DNA of 64,000 bases from Helicobacter burdigaliensis. Lineage in GTDB: Bacteria > Campylobacterota > Campylobacteria > Campylobacterales > Helicobacteraceae. The stretch lies in contig NZ_QXJG01000007.1 in the NCBI RefSeq assembly GCF_003670295.1, forward strand, positions 16,677-80,676, in the 5' to 3' direction. Position numbers and translations under genes: made by a program. Positions 54,664 to 63,552 of this stretch are shown here, piece after piece (position 1 is the stretch's first letter; each line of letters begins with the position of its first letter). The notes beneath the pieces are model-generated. The model searched no databases and was not told the origin of the DNA. It was given only the letters and a program-made list of their open reading frames with translations.

Positions 54664-55145
54664 TGAAAAAAAACTATTGGCCATTGGGGATTTTTATGCT
54701 TGCTATGGTGGTTGTAGGATTGATTGTTCTTACTTTAAGAATGGCATTAACAAATCCAGTAGAATATACTATGATGTGTGGATGGAAGCCTCAATATGTT
54801 GATGAAAATATCAATGAAATTACAATAGCAAGAAACTCTTTTTTACAAAAATATAATGTGGATTTTGAAGGCAAGATGGAGCCTACTAAGGAAGAGTTTA
54901 GGCGTCTTTTTGTGAGATTAAAAGATAAAAATGATAAAATTATTCAAAATGCAAATGTAGAGTTTTTTTTGACACGCCCTCATACCGCTAAAGAAGATCA
55001 AAACTTAGGAATGGGAGAGCTAGTGGAAGGCTTATATGAAAGTAAAGATTTTAGTATAGAGCGTTTGGGGAAGTGGGAGGCTCAAGCTCTAATTAAAATA
55101 GGAAAAGAATATATTTGTATTACAAAAGAATATAAAGTGAAATAA
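54660..55145 (+). CDS. FixH-like protein of the cbb3 operon
   Basis: The 161-residue product has one N-terminal helix (about 8-27) and a periplasmic domain with VRLKDKNDKIIQNANVEFFLTRP and a late ERLGKWEAQALIKIG, the strand pattern of FixH/CcoH. CcoH is needed for cbb3 assembly. Overlaps the preceding gene by 4 bases and ends 9 bases before the next. Confidence 0.75.
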   Translation: MMKKNYWPLGIFMLAMVVVGLIVLTLRMALTNPVEYTMMCGWKPQYVDENINEITIARNSFLQKYNVDFEGKMEPTKEEFRRLFVRLKDKNDKIIQNANVEFFLTRPHTAKEDQNLGMGELVEGLYESKDFSIERLGKWEAQALIKIGKEYICITKEYKVK

Positions 55146-55154
55146 GGAGTAATA

Positions 55155-56792
55155 ATGGCTTGTGTTTTACAAATTGGTGCAGGTGGCGTAGGTGGCGTAG
55201 TGGCGCACAAAATGGCAATGAATAGAGATGTTTTTTCTAAGATTATCCTAGCTTCTCGCACAATCTCTAAATGCGAGGCAATCGCAGAATCTATCCGTTC
55301 TAAAGGACTTGGTGAGATTATTTGTGAAAGTGTAGATGCAGATAATGTCGATTCTATCGTAGCTTTAATTGAAAAATACAAGCCAAAGCTAGTGGTAAAT
55401 GTCGCACTTCCTTATCAAGACTTAACTATAATGGAAGCGTGCCTAAGAACAAAGACGCATTACTTAGATACAGCAAACTATGAGCATCCAGATTCAGCAC
55501 ATTTTGAATATAAAGAGCAATGGGCGTATGATACGCGTTATAAAGAAGCAGGAATCTTTGGGCTTTTAGGGAGTGGATTTGATCCAGGCGTTACCAATGT
55601 ATTTTGTGCGTATGCACAAAAGCATTATTTTGATACAATAGAATCTATTGATATACTAGATTGCAACGCAGGAGATCATGGCTATGCCTTTGCTACAAAC
55701 TTTAATCCAGAAATAAATTTAAGAGAAGTGAGCTCCAAAGCAAGATTTTGGGTAAAAGATGAGAAACTAGCATTAAATTCAGATCTTAAAAAAGATACTA
55801 TTTATCGTAAGTTTGAGAGAGAAGAAAAGCACTTCAAGCTAGAGGCAAACACACAAGATTTGAAAAATGAAAGCTATTTTAATGGAGAGTGGCGAGATGT
55901 CGCTCCACTTGATTTAATGAAAGAGTGGGAATACCCAGAAGTAGGCGTGAAAAATAGCTATCTACTTTATCATGAAGAGTTAGAATCGCTTATCCGCAAT
56001 ATCAAAGGCTTAAAGAGAATTCGCTTTTTTATGACTTTTGGAGAATCTTATCTTACACATATGAAGTGCTTAGAAAACATAGGATTTTTACGCGTAGATG
56101 AGATAGAGCATAATGGGCAAAAAATCGTGCCTATCCAAGTGTTAAAAACCCTTCTGCCAGATCCAGCCTCTCTAGCCCCTAGAACCAAAGGACAAACGCA
56201 TATAGGTTGCTATATCAAAGGCAAAAAAGATGGGAAAGAGAGAACAATCTATATCTATAATATTTGCGATCATGAGGCGTGTTACAAGGAAGTAAATGCA
56301 CAGGGAGTTAGCTATACCACAGGTGTGCCAGCGATGATTGGAGCAAAGCTGATATGTGAGGGCAAATGGGGAATGAATCAAAGCAAAATGCAAAATAATG
56401 CAGATAATAGCGATATGCCAAAAGGTGGGGAATATCAAGGAGTAGATAATGGCGCAGAGCTTTATGTGCGAAAAAATGGAGTTTCTAGCGTACAAGCAGA
56501 AAATAAAAATGATGAGGGTTATCAAGGACAAAATTCTAAGATTTTAGATGAGAAATTGGTATTGCGAAGTTGCGAATGCGGAGATAAGACTACGGAGTCT
56601 ATCGCACAAATGAGCAACAAGCTTAACGATTTATCACTAAAAGCTGAATTTTGCGGTGGTGGCGTGTGGAATATGGAGCAAAACGACCCTGATCCCTTTA
56701 TGGCAGAGCTAAACAAACAAGGACTTCCATATGTGGTATGCGAGATAGATTCTAATGGAGAGAGAAAAGTGCTAGAGGATGGGAGGAAGTAA
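55155..56792 (+). CDS. carboxynorspermidine synthase-like (saccharopine dehydrogenase family) with an insertion
   Basis: Condenses aspartate semialdehyde with putrescine/diaminopropane in the alternative spermidine pathway. The N terminus has the Rossmann site LQIGAGGVGGVVAHKMA; YLDTANYEHP, SGFDPGVTNVF and the C-terminal GGGVWNMEQNDPDPFM are family motifs. At 545 residues it is about 100 longer than usual: residues about 404-500, between EGKWGM and GGGVWNME, are an extra, polar, Asn/Ser/Glu-rich stretch. The frame stays open through it. The partner decarboxylase gene is not in the window. Confidence 0.85.
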   Translation: MACVLQIGAGGVGGVVAHKMAMNRDVFSKIILASRTISKCEAIAESIRSKGLGEIICESVDADNVDSIVALIEKYKPKLVVNVALPYQDLTIMEACLRTKTHYLDTANYEHPDSAHFEYKEQWAYDTRYKEAGIFGLLGSGFDPGVTNVFCAYAQKHYFDTIESIDILDCNAGDHGYAFATNFNPEINLREVSSKARFWVKDEKLALNSDLKKDTIYRKFEREEKHFKLEANTQDLKNESYFNGEWRDVAPLDLMKEWEYPEVGVKNSYLLYHEELESLIRNIKGLKRIRFFMTFGESYLTHMKCLENIGFLRVDEIEHNGQKIVPIQVLKTLLPDPASLAPRTKGQTHIGCYIKGKKDGKERTIYIYNICDHEACYKEVNAQGVSYTTGVPAMIGAKLICEGKWGMNQSKMQNNADNSDMPKGGEYQGVDNGAELYVRKNGVSSVQAENKNDEGYQGQNSKILDEKLVLRSCECGDKTTESIAQMSNKLNDLSLKAEFCGGGVWNMEQNDPDPFMAELNKQGLPYVVCEIDSNGERKVLEDGRK

Positions 56793-56796
56793 AATA

Positions 56797-56827
56797 TTTT
56801 ATGCAATTTGTAAAAAATTGCATAAAA
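56797..56827. promoter_or_regulatory. perfect 13-bp inverted repeat before the restriction-modification operon
   Basis: TTTTATGCAATTT (56797-56809), a 5-base loop and the exact complement (56815-56827). It lies between the spermidine gene stop (56792) and the hsdM start (56872). It may be an operator or an A/T-rich terminator; a T-run after it is lacking on the plus strand. Confidence 0.5.
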
Positions 56828-56871
56828 AGCTTTATAGACTAAATTAGCTTTATATAACACAAAGGGGCAAA

Positions 56872-58936
56872 ATGACACTGCAAGAAATTTTAAAAGACAG
56901 CGATTATAAATTAGATTTATTCAATAAAGATTCTATTACCAAATTAGAATCTAAGATCACTGCCAAGACAAACAAAAATAATCAGATCACATATCATATA
57001 AATTGCCTTATTAGAGATAAGGAAATTAAGCTGACCCCAGAAGAGATCGTGCGACAGCTATATATTGATAAACTTTTAAATGAATATAACTATCCAACAG
57101 ATATGATAAAGGTTGAATTTGGTGTGCATTTTGGACGCGAGGTAAAAAGAGCCGATATTGTGATAATGGATAAAATACAAATCACAACCCCATACATCAT
57201 TATAGAAGTAAAAAAGCCAAAATTAAAAGATGGCAAGAACAATTAAAAAGCTATTGTAATGCTACGGGCGCAACCATGGCTGTATGGTGCAATGGTAAAG
57301 AGATTAGCTATTATCATAGAAAAGACCCAAATTATTTTGAATCTATTCCAAATATTCCTACATCAAACCAGACATTACCAGATGTTTTGAAAGTAAAATT
57401 TACCTTTGGTGATTTGATTAAAGAAGATATTTTAAAAAATCAAAAGCGAAGTTTAAAGAATTTGATTAAAGAAATGGAAGATGAAGTTTTAGCAAATGCT
57501 GGAGTTGATGTCTTTGAGGAGTGTTTAAGCTTATATTTATAAAACTTTTTGATGAACTAGAAGGTGCAAGAGATAGAGCAAAAAGCTTAGAATTTAGAAA
57601 TTATGGAGAATCTGATTCTGAACTTAAGCAAAAAATAGAAAAACTCTTTGATAAAGCAAAGAAAAAATGGGAAGGTGTTTTTAATAATGATGAGAAAATT
57701 AAACTCTCTCCCTCTCATCTAAGTGTATGTGTATCATCGTTGCAGGATGTAAAGTTATTTAACTCAAATTTAGAAGTGATTGATGATGCTTTTGAATATC
57801 TAGTGAATAAATCTTCAAAAGGCGAAAAAGGGCAATATTTTACTCCGCGTTATGTAATAGATATGTGTGTAAAAATGCTAAATCCCAAAAAGGAAGAAAG
57901 TATGATAGATACTGCGAGTGGAAGTTGTGGATTTCCGATACATACTTGTTTTTATGTGTAGCGTTCAATTTATAAAGAAAGAGGTATAGAGGCAAGTCAT
58001 CTTTTTACGGCTGAAGAAAAGATTCCTGAATGTCAAGATTATGTACAAGAAAAAGTTTTTGGTATAGATTTTGATGAAAAAAGCGTGCGTGTGTCAAAAA
58101 TGCTTAATCTAATTGCAGGTGATGGGCATACAAATGTTTTATATTTAAATTCTATTGACTTTGATAGATGGGATGAATGGGTAAAAAATGATGAAGACTG
58201 GCAAGATGTGTATTTTGAAGGATTTAAGCGATTAAAAAATCTAAGAGCAGAAAAAAATCAAAATAGAGATTTTAGTTTTGATATTTTAATGGCAAATCCA
58301 CCTTTTGCAGGTGATATAAAAGAAAGCAGGATTCTAGCGAGATATGAACTAGGTAAAAAGGAAAATGGCAAAGCCCAAAGTAAAGTAGGAAGGGATATTT
58401 TATTTATTGAACGCAATTTAGATATGTTGCGTCCTGGTGGCAGAATGGCTATTGTTTTACCACAAGGGCGTTTTAATAATTCAAGCGATAAATATATAAG
58501 AGAATTTATCGCACAAAAGGCTAGAATTTTAGCAGTTGTTGGACTTCATGGAAATGTCTTTAAGCCACACACGGGGACAAAAACAAGTGTATTATTTTTG
58601 CAAAAATGGGATGATAAATTATGTCCAAAGTGTGAGGATTATAATATATTCTTTGCTACGATGAGTGAGCCTAGCAAGGATAATTCAGGTGAAAAGATTT
58701 ATTACCCACTTTTAGATTCTCACGATCATTTAGTTGTAAAGCATGATTTGTTTCATCCGCATTTAGAAGGCGATGAGCCTATAAAACAGAAAGACGAAAC
58801 AAAAGAAGAGTTTGACAAAAGAATGCAAGAATATAAGCTAAATATAGAAAAATACAAAGACTTGCAAAAAGATGGCATAGCTGAAGCCTTTATAGAATTT
58901 GCAAAGAGTGAGAATTTGAGTTTTTGGAAAGAATAG
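56872..58936 (+). pseudogene. hsdM: type I-like DNA methyltransferase (HsdM) with fused nuclease domain, broken
   Basis: The pieces join as one ~690-residue protein. The first part is an HSDR_N-like PD-(D/E)XK nuclease domain (KRADIVIM ... IIIEVKKP, both acidic residues and Lys intact). Then come the helical HsdM domain and an N6-adenine methylase with DTASGSCGF and ANPPFAGDI (NPPF). Three lesions break it: a frameshift near 57232 (GATGG|CAAG), another near 57519 (GAGGA|GTG), and TAG at 57959-57961 where the family has Trp (FYV-stop-RSIYKE). None lies in a simple repeat, so this is decay rather than phase variation, unless they are sequencing errors. The last 283 codons remain open. Confidence 0.85.
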
Positions 58937-58939
58937 AAA

Positions 58940-59676
58940 GTGAATTTTGAGATTTTTAAATTTTATAAAGAAAATATGAAAATTGATTATTTTTCCTATT
59001 TTATTAAATGCTATCTTGCATTAAATGCTTATTTGCAAACTAAATATAAAAGTGGCAATGATAGAGAAAAAATAGATAACTTAAAAGATGAGGAAATAGT
59101 TTGTAAAAGATTTATGGAGCTTTTGGGTAATGAATATTTTTTAACACTTTAAAAAGTTTACAACAAAGTCTTTATGGAGCTCAAATAGGTGGTAAAAATA
59201 TTATTAGTTTTGAAAATGTAAAAATACAATCTTTTCAGAATAAGCAAATAAATGAAAAAATTAATAGAATTACATTTGAATTGCAAATATTAGCCGGTAA
59301 AAATGAAAGGGTAAAATTTATATGCATAAATACAAAAAGTAAAACAATAGCAGATAAAACTTGCCAATATTCTAACTTAGATCAAGAATTAAATAATACC
59401 ATTCTTTCAAAAACGCAAAGAGATACCGTAAAATCACTTTTTCAAAAAGAAATTTCACAATACCATAAAAATTTAACCGCAATTATAAATCAAAATGATA
59501 TTAAAGATGAGGATAAAAAAATCATTTATAAAGGTTTTATTGAAATTGTTTATCTTTTGAGAAATTCTTTATTTCACAGTCAAGTGGATCCTTCGCAAGA
59601 GAATATTTACAATGTATATAAAACAGCATATATGTTATTGAAAGATTTTATAAATAAGCTACCCATAGAGGAGTAA
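58940..59676 (+). pseudogene. HEPN-domain protein between hsdM and hsdS, frameshifted
   Basis: A GTG at 58940 opens three bases after the hsdM stop. The first 70 codons (YFIKCYLALNAYLQTKYKSG) stop at TAA 59150-59152; reading on in the next frame from about 59149 continues sensibly to 59676. The rejoined protein is ~245 residues, helical, and near its end has RNSLFH (59560-59577), the RX4H signature of HEPN ribonucleases. Type I loci of Campylobacter are known to carry extra genes at such places, and PrrC, an anticodon nuclease with the HEPN fold, is linked to a type I system in E. coli. Function here is inferred. Confidence 0.65.
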
Positions 59677-59678
59677 TA

Positions 59679-61139
59679 ATGAGTAAAAATATAAATCAAA
59701 TATTACAAGAAAAATATCCACATTTAGAAGTAAGCGTATTAAAGCTTAGTGAAGCTCAAAAGGATAATGAGAGTAAAAGAATAGATTCTGAATACTTTAA
59801 GAAGGAGTATTTGGAGAATGAAGTAATTATTAAAATGAAAGATGATTATGCTTTTTTAGAAAATTTCATTGCAAAAATGACAGGCGGTGCTACCCCACTT
59901 GGAGCAGATTATCCAGACAAGGGTATTCCATTTTTAAGAGTGCAAAATATTATGCAAAATTATTTTAATCTCGAAGATATTGTTTATATATCGCAACAAG
60001 ATGATGAATATTTAAAAAGAAGTCGTTTGAAGTTCAATGATGTTCTTTTGACAATAACTGGGATTTCTTATGGAAAATCAGCGGTTGTAGAAAGAGACTT
60101 GGTTGGAGCAAACATTAATCAGCATTCCGTAAAAATTGAAGTAAAGAATATAAATCCATATTTTCTATCTACTTTTTTAAATTCTAAATTTGGAAAATTG
60201 CAATCCGATAAAAAAATTACAGGAGTAACAAGACCAGCATTAGATTATCAATCCATTAAGAAGTTTCTTATTCCCATTCTCTCTATAGAATTTCAGCTAG
60301 AAATTCAAATTTTGGTAAAAGATTCTCACAAAGCATTAGAAGAAAGTAAGGAATTGTATAAAAAAGCAGAGGAAATGTTATATCTTGAGCTAGGGCTTAA
60401 TCCAAAAAATCCGTTACAAAGTTTACTAGATTCTAAAATAGATCATTCTGCAAAATCACTCAATATCTCTATACGTACTCTAAAAGAATCTTTTCTAAAA
60501 ACAGGAAGATTGGATTCTGAATATTATCAAGTAAAATATGAAGAAATTGAGAAAATAATTAGAAACTATAAAAATGGCTTTTGTTATTTAAAAGATTTGA
60601 TTGATAATTTTTCAAGTGGTTTTGCATTTTCAAGTGATGATTATCAAAATACTGGAAATCTCCTATTGATTAGGATTAATAATATAAAAAATGCTACGCT
60701 AGATTTAAGTAATGTTATTTATCTTAAAAACGAAGCCTACAATTTAAGCCCTAAGGATAAAATTAAAAAAGGAGATATTTTAATTTCTATGTCTGGTAGC
60801 ATTGGCTTGTCTTGTGTGGTTAGAGATGATATATCGGCTATGGTTAATCAAAGGATTTTAAAAATTTCTATTAAAAATTTTAATAGTGATGTTTTGGTGT
60901 TGCTTTTAAATTCCTTTGTTTGCAAAATGCAATTTGAAAGAATTGGCACGGGTGGGGTTCAAACAAATCTTTCTTCAACAGATATGCAAAATATCCTTAT
61001 CCCTAAAATAGATACCAAAACTCAAGAAAAAATCGCAAATCATATACAGGAATCTTTCAAGCTAAGAACAGAAGCAAAGGCACTACTAGAAGAAGCAAAA
61101 GCAAAAGTAGAAACTGCTATTAGCGGGGGGGGGGGGTAA
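59679..61139 (+). CDS. hsdS: type I restriction-modification specificity subunit HsdS
   Basis: Determines the DNA target of the HsdM complex. The 486-residue product has two target-recognition domains: the first at about 55-205 with GGATPLGADYPDKGIPFLRVQN, the second at about 300-450 with the parallel SSGFAFSSDDYQNTGNLLLI. They are separated by a helix with EESKELYKKAEEM and closed by a second helix (RTEAKALLEEAKAKVETAI). It is intact and begins two bases after the HEPN gene. The last codons are four glycines read from a 12-G tract, then TAA. Confidence 0.93.
   Translation: MSKNINQILQEKYPHLEVSVLKLSEAQKDNESKRIDSEYFKKEYLENEVIIKMKDDYAFLENFIAKMTGGATPLGADYPDKGIPFLRVQNIMQNYFNLEDIVYISQQDDEYLKRSRLKFNDVLLTITGISYGKSAVVERDLVGANINQHSVKIEVKNINPYFLSTFLNSKFGKLQSDKKITGVTRPALDYQSIKKFLIPILSIEFQLEIQILVKDSHKALEESKELYKKAEEMLYLELGLNPKNPLQSLLDSKIDHSAKSLNISIRTLKESFLKTGRLDSEYYQVKYEEIEKIIRNYKNGFCYLKDLIDNFSSGFAFSSDDYQNTGNLLLIRINNIKNATLDLSNVIYLKNEAYNLSPKDKIKKGDILISMSGSIGLSCVVRDDISAMVNQRILKISIKNFNSDVLVLLLNSFVCKMQFERIGTGGVQTNLSSTDMQNILIPKIDTKTQEKIANHIQESFKLRTEAKALLEEAKAKVETAISGGGG
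61125..61136 (+). repeat. poly-G tract (12 G) at the 3' end of hsdS
   Basis: Twelve G just before the stop. With 13 G the frame would run past TAA to 61462, adding ~108 residues; with 11 G it would add about six residues and stop. This is a likely phase-variation site. Confidence 0.9.
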
Positions 61140-61453
61140 ATCTCACCCTTTATAAGCTAGAAATTTTTAGAATTTATTTCCCTAGGATAAAGTCTAAGCT
61201 AAGAGATTCTAAAAGGGCTTATTGTTTAGGTAAGTGGAAGCTTTTGGAAACTTTAGGGATTGTTTGTGGCTCTAGGGTAGATGAAGAAATAAAAGAAAAA
61301 CCCAAAGATTCTGCATTCAATATCACTATTTGCAAACTTAGTAATTCTTTTGTCGGCGGAAAAATAAAAATGGCACTAAGAAAAATAAAAATGGCATTTT
61401 TCTGCCAATTTTATCTTTCTTCATACCTTAAACTTAAACATTTTATTTTGCGA
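61140..61453 (+). other. region after hsdS: alternative C-terminal tail, no separate gene
   Basis: In the +1 frame this stretch is open to 61462 (VNLTLYKLEIFR ... through METLGIVCG-like sequence), so it could be the tail of a longer HsdS. It has no ribosome binding site of its own. It contains two copies of GAAAAATAAAAATGGCA (61371-61396 region) and the minus-strand terminator listed next. Confidence 0.5.
61380..61407 (-). terminator. terminator for the minus-strand lipoprotein gene
   Basis: On the minus strand TGGCA-GAAAAA-TGCCA is followed by TTTTTATTTTT. It lies about 50 bases after the stop of the lipoprotein gene. Confidence 0.6.
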
Positions 61454-62131
61454 TTAGTTTAAATAAAAATCTTTATTTTGATTTAACTCAATCTTTATAA
61501 CATTGCCTTTATTATCAAAAATAATGTGGGCATTTTGGGTGTATTCTCCTAAAAGATTACTTTTTGCTTTGAAGCTTTGTAAAATATAGATATAGTTTCC
61601 ATTCTCTAAAATTTTATATTTATCACTCATAAACTCATAACTTTCAACATCTGTTGCATAAATGGGTTTAGATAACTCTTCTTTAACTGCCTTAATGCCT
61701 AATATATTTTCTTGATTGTTTTTATTAAAATTACCCATTACAAAGCTTGGATCTGCATATTTAATTGGCTCTTTATTGCCAAGAGTAAAAGTAGTTTGGC
61801 ATCTCTCTGCACCAAGTGTATAAGATACATTTTGGGGATTTTTAAGTGTCCATACTTCATAGAACACACATTCTTTAAATTGTATAGGGTCAATTTTAAA
61901 TTTTGGCTCTATATTTGAAGCTTGTATAATAGTATCTCCCATACTTATATTTTCATCAATAGCCTTTTGCATTTTTGTATAAAATTCTGCTTTATCTGAA
62001 TAAGTCTTATCATAAAAAGCTTTATGAATATCTTGTTGCACATCTAGTGTTGTAGTATCTTTAGAATACTCACTGCTACCACCACAACCTACTAAAAAAA
62101 TTAATGCCAATGCACTGATTGCTTTATACAT
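61454..62131 (-). CDS. predicted lipoprotein
   Basis: From ATG 62131 (AGGAG upstream on this strand) the 225-residue product has a lipobox (IFLVGC) ending in Cys16 followed by GGSSEYS, so it is likely anchored in a membrane. The mature part is a mixed alpha-beta protein with three cysteines (KECVF, ERCQT and the lipidated one) and no motif I recognise. The frame continues 70 codons upstream but that part reads across phage sequence on the other strand and is not used. It lies between the restriction locus and a prophage fragment, facing away from the phage genes. Confidence 0.75.
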   Translation of the reverse strand: MYKAISALALIFLVGCGGSSEYSKDTTTLDVQQDIHKAFYDKTYSDKAEFYTKMQKAIDENISMGDTIIQASNIEPKFKIDPIQFKECVFYEVWTLKNPQNVSYTLGAERCQTTFTLGNKEPIKYADPSFVMGNFNKNNQENILGIKAVKEELSKPIYATDVESYEFMSDKYKILENGNYIYILQSFKAKSNLLGEYTQNAHIIFDNKGNVIKIELNQNKDFYLN

Positions 62132-62150
62132 TTTATAATCTCCTGTAATT

Positions 62151-62972
62151 AAATTCATAAGTTCCAATAGATTTGTAGCAGTAGGCATTAGAGCTTTAAG
62201 CGTTGCGATTATGACTAATCCTATTGGACTAATCATAGGCGGTATTGCAATAGCTGCTGGACTTATTATAATGAATTGGGAAAAGGTTAAAGGCTGGTTT
62301 ATGAGCTTTATAAACTGGTTAAAACCCTTATGGCAACCCATAGCAAATTATATAAAAGCAGTGTTTATGGGTTGGGTGAATGCTTTTAAATTCTTTGGTA
62401 ATATTTTTATAAGTGTTAGCTCACATATTGTTAGCTTTTTTAAAGCAGTTTTTGCTCCTATTAAAGACTTTTTTGTAAATGTATTTTCTCCTATCGGGGA
62501 ATTTTTATACAATCTTTTTGGTGGGTTTTTTGATTATATTGCAGAAAAATTAGCTTGGGTGGGTGATGCAATTAGTGGGGTTAAAAATGCCATTGGTGGT
62601 GCATTAGATTTTATAGGTTTAGGAGAGGATGAAGAAAAAGAAGTTAAGGTGGCTAAAGAAGAAGCAGAAGTTAAAGACAAAGGAGGATTAAAAGTTTCTC
62701 AAAGCTATGTAGAAGACTTAAAACAAAGGACAAGCACCAAAGTTCCACAAACTTCACAATCTAGCCAAGCATTTAGCCAACCTCTTCCTATGCAAAGCAC
62801 CCCTTATGCTCTTAATCAAAGTGTAAGTGTGCATGTAAATGGAAATTTTAATATTTCTAGTAAAGAAGGTGTGTTTGATTTAGGAGATTTTGCAAAAGAA
62901 GTGCAAAGGAAAGTGTTAGATGCACTTAAAAAGCAATCCCAAATCAAAGCAAATATTACAATTTATGGATAA
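62151..62972 (+). pseudogene. phage tail tape-measure protein, C-terminal remnant
   Basis: From about 62151 the plus-strand frame reads RFVAVGIRALSVAIMTNPIGLIIGGIAIAA..., the hydrophobic segment and NPIGL motif typical of Mu-like tape-measure proteins; Trp-rich repeats (GWFMSFINWLKPLWQPI) follow, then a Lys/Glu/Gln tail. A TAA precedes it at 62136-62138 and homologous sequence before it is absent, so hundreds of N-terminal residues are missing. The ATG at 62211 is internal. The tail-length ruler function is therefore lost. Confidence 0.82.
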
Positions 62973-62975
62973 AAA

Positions 62976-63449
62976 ATGACAGAAATTACTATAAAAGGTC
63001 TTGATAATTTTTTTAAAGCTTGTGGGAAATTTATAGATTTGCAAAAGCATAGTGAGCCTATTCTTTTAGGTGCAGGAAAAACTATTGAAAAAAGCATTAA
63101 AGAATCTTTTGTTAAAGAAACTAGCCCCTTTGGGGAGAAATGGAAAGCACTAAAACCCTCAACCCTAGCTCAAAAGAAAAAGGAAGGTAAAAACAATGGA
63201 ATCCTAAAAAGAGATGGGGCTTTAAGTGAGAATTGGAGCACAGAGTTTGAAAAAGGAGAAGTTATAGTAACTAACAACAGCCAAACCAAAAGTGGTTTTA
63301 AATATGGAGTGGTGCACCAATGGGGAAATAAAAAAAGAAAAATACCGCAAAGAGCTTTTTTGCCTATTAAAGCCAATGGAGAAATACAAAAAGATGTCAA
63401 AGAAGTGATTAAAAATGATACAAAAGACTATATAAAAAGTATTCTTTAA
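62976..63449 (+). CDS. Mu gpG-like phage virion morphogenesis protein
   Basis: The 157-residue product has SPFGEKWKALKPSTLAQKKK and a later YGVVHQWGNKKRKIPQRAFL, the pattern of the phage virion-morphogenesis (tail completion) family that includes Mu gpG. It lies three bases after the tape-measure remnant, in the order of Mu-like prophages of Campylobacter. Intact. Confidence 0.88.
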   Translation: MTEITIKGLDNFFKACGKFIDLQKHSEPILLGAGKTIEKSIKESFVKETSPFGEKWKALKPSTLAQKKKEGKNNGILKRDGALSENWSTEFEKGEVIVTNNSQTKSGFKYGVVHQWGNKKRKIPQRAFLPIKANGEIQKDVKEVIKNDTKDYIKSIL

Positions 63450-63552
63450 AGGGTGGCTAAAGCTAAGAAGCCTAGCCCAAGAAAACTAGCAAAAGCATTA
63501 TAGCTTTAAAACAATATTTAAAGCTATTTTATTTCATTTTAAAAGGATACTT
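63450..63552 (+). other. short gap between gpG-like and Dam-like genes
   Basis: About 100 bases holding only a 16-codon frame from a GTG at 63453 and an A/T-rich stretch. I see no control element apart from the AAAAGGA ribosome site before 63553. Confidence 0.4.

Noticed and set aside
61244..61462. A 72-codon frame after hsdS, as a gene of its own
   Set aside because: It begins at TTG without a ribosome site. It makes more sense as the tail of a longer HsdS when the poly-G tract gains one base.
62132..62341. A 70-codon N-terminal extension of the lipoprotein gene
   Set aside because: The extension reads antisense through the tape-measure remnant; the ATG at 62131 has an AGGAG site and starts a clean lipoprotein signal peptide.
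63453..63503. A 16-codon frame (KAKKPSPRKLAKAL) between the gpG-like and Dam-like genes
   Set aside because: Too short to support and lacking a good ribosome site; it may be a shred of a phage gene.
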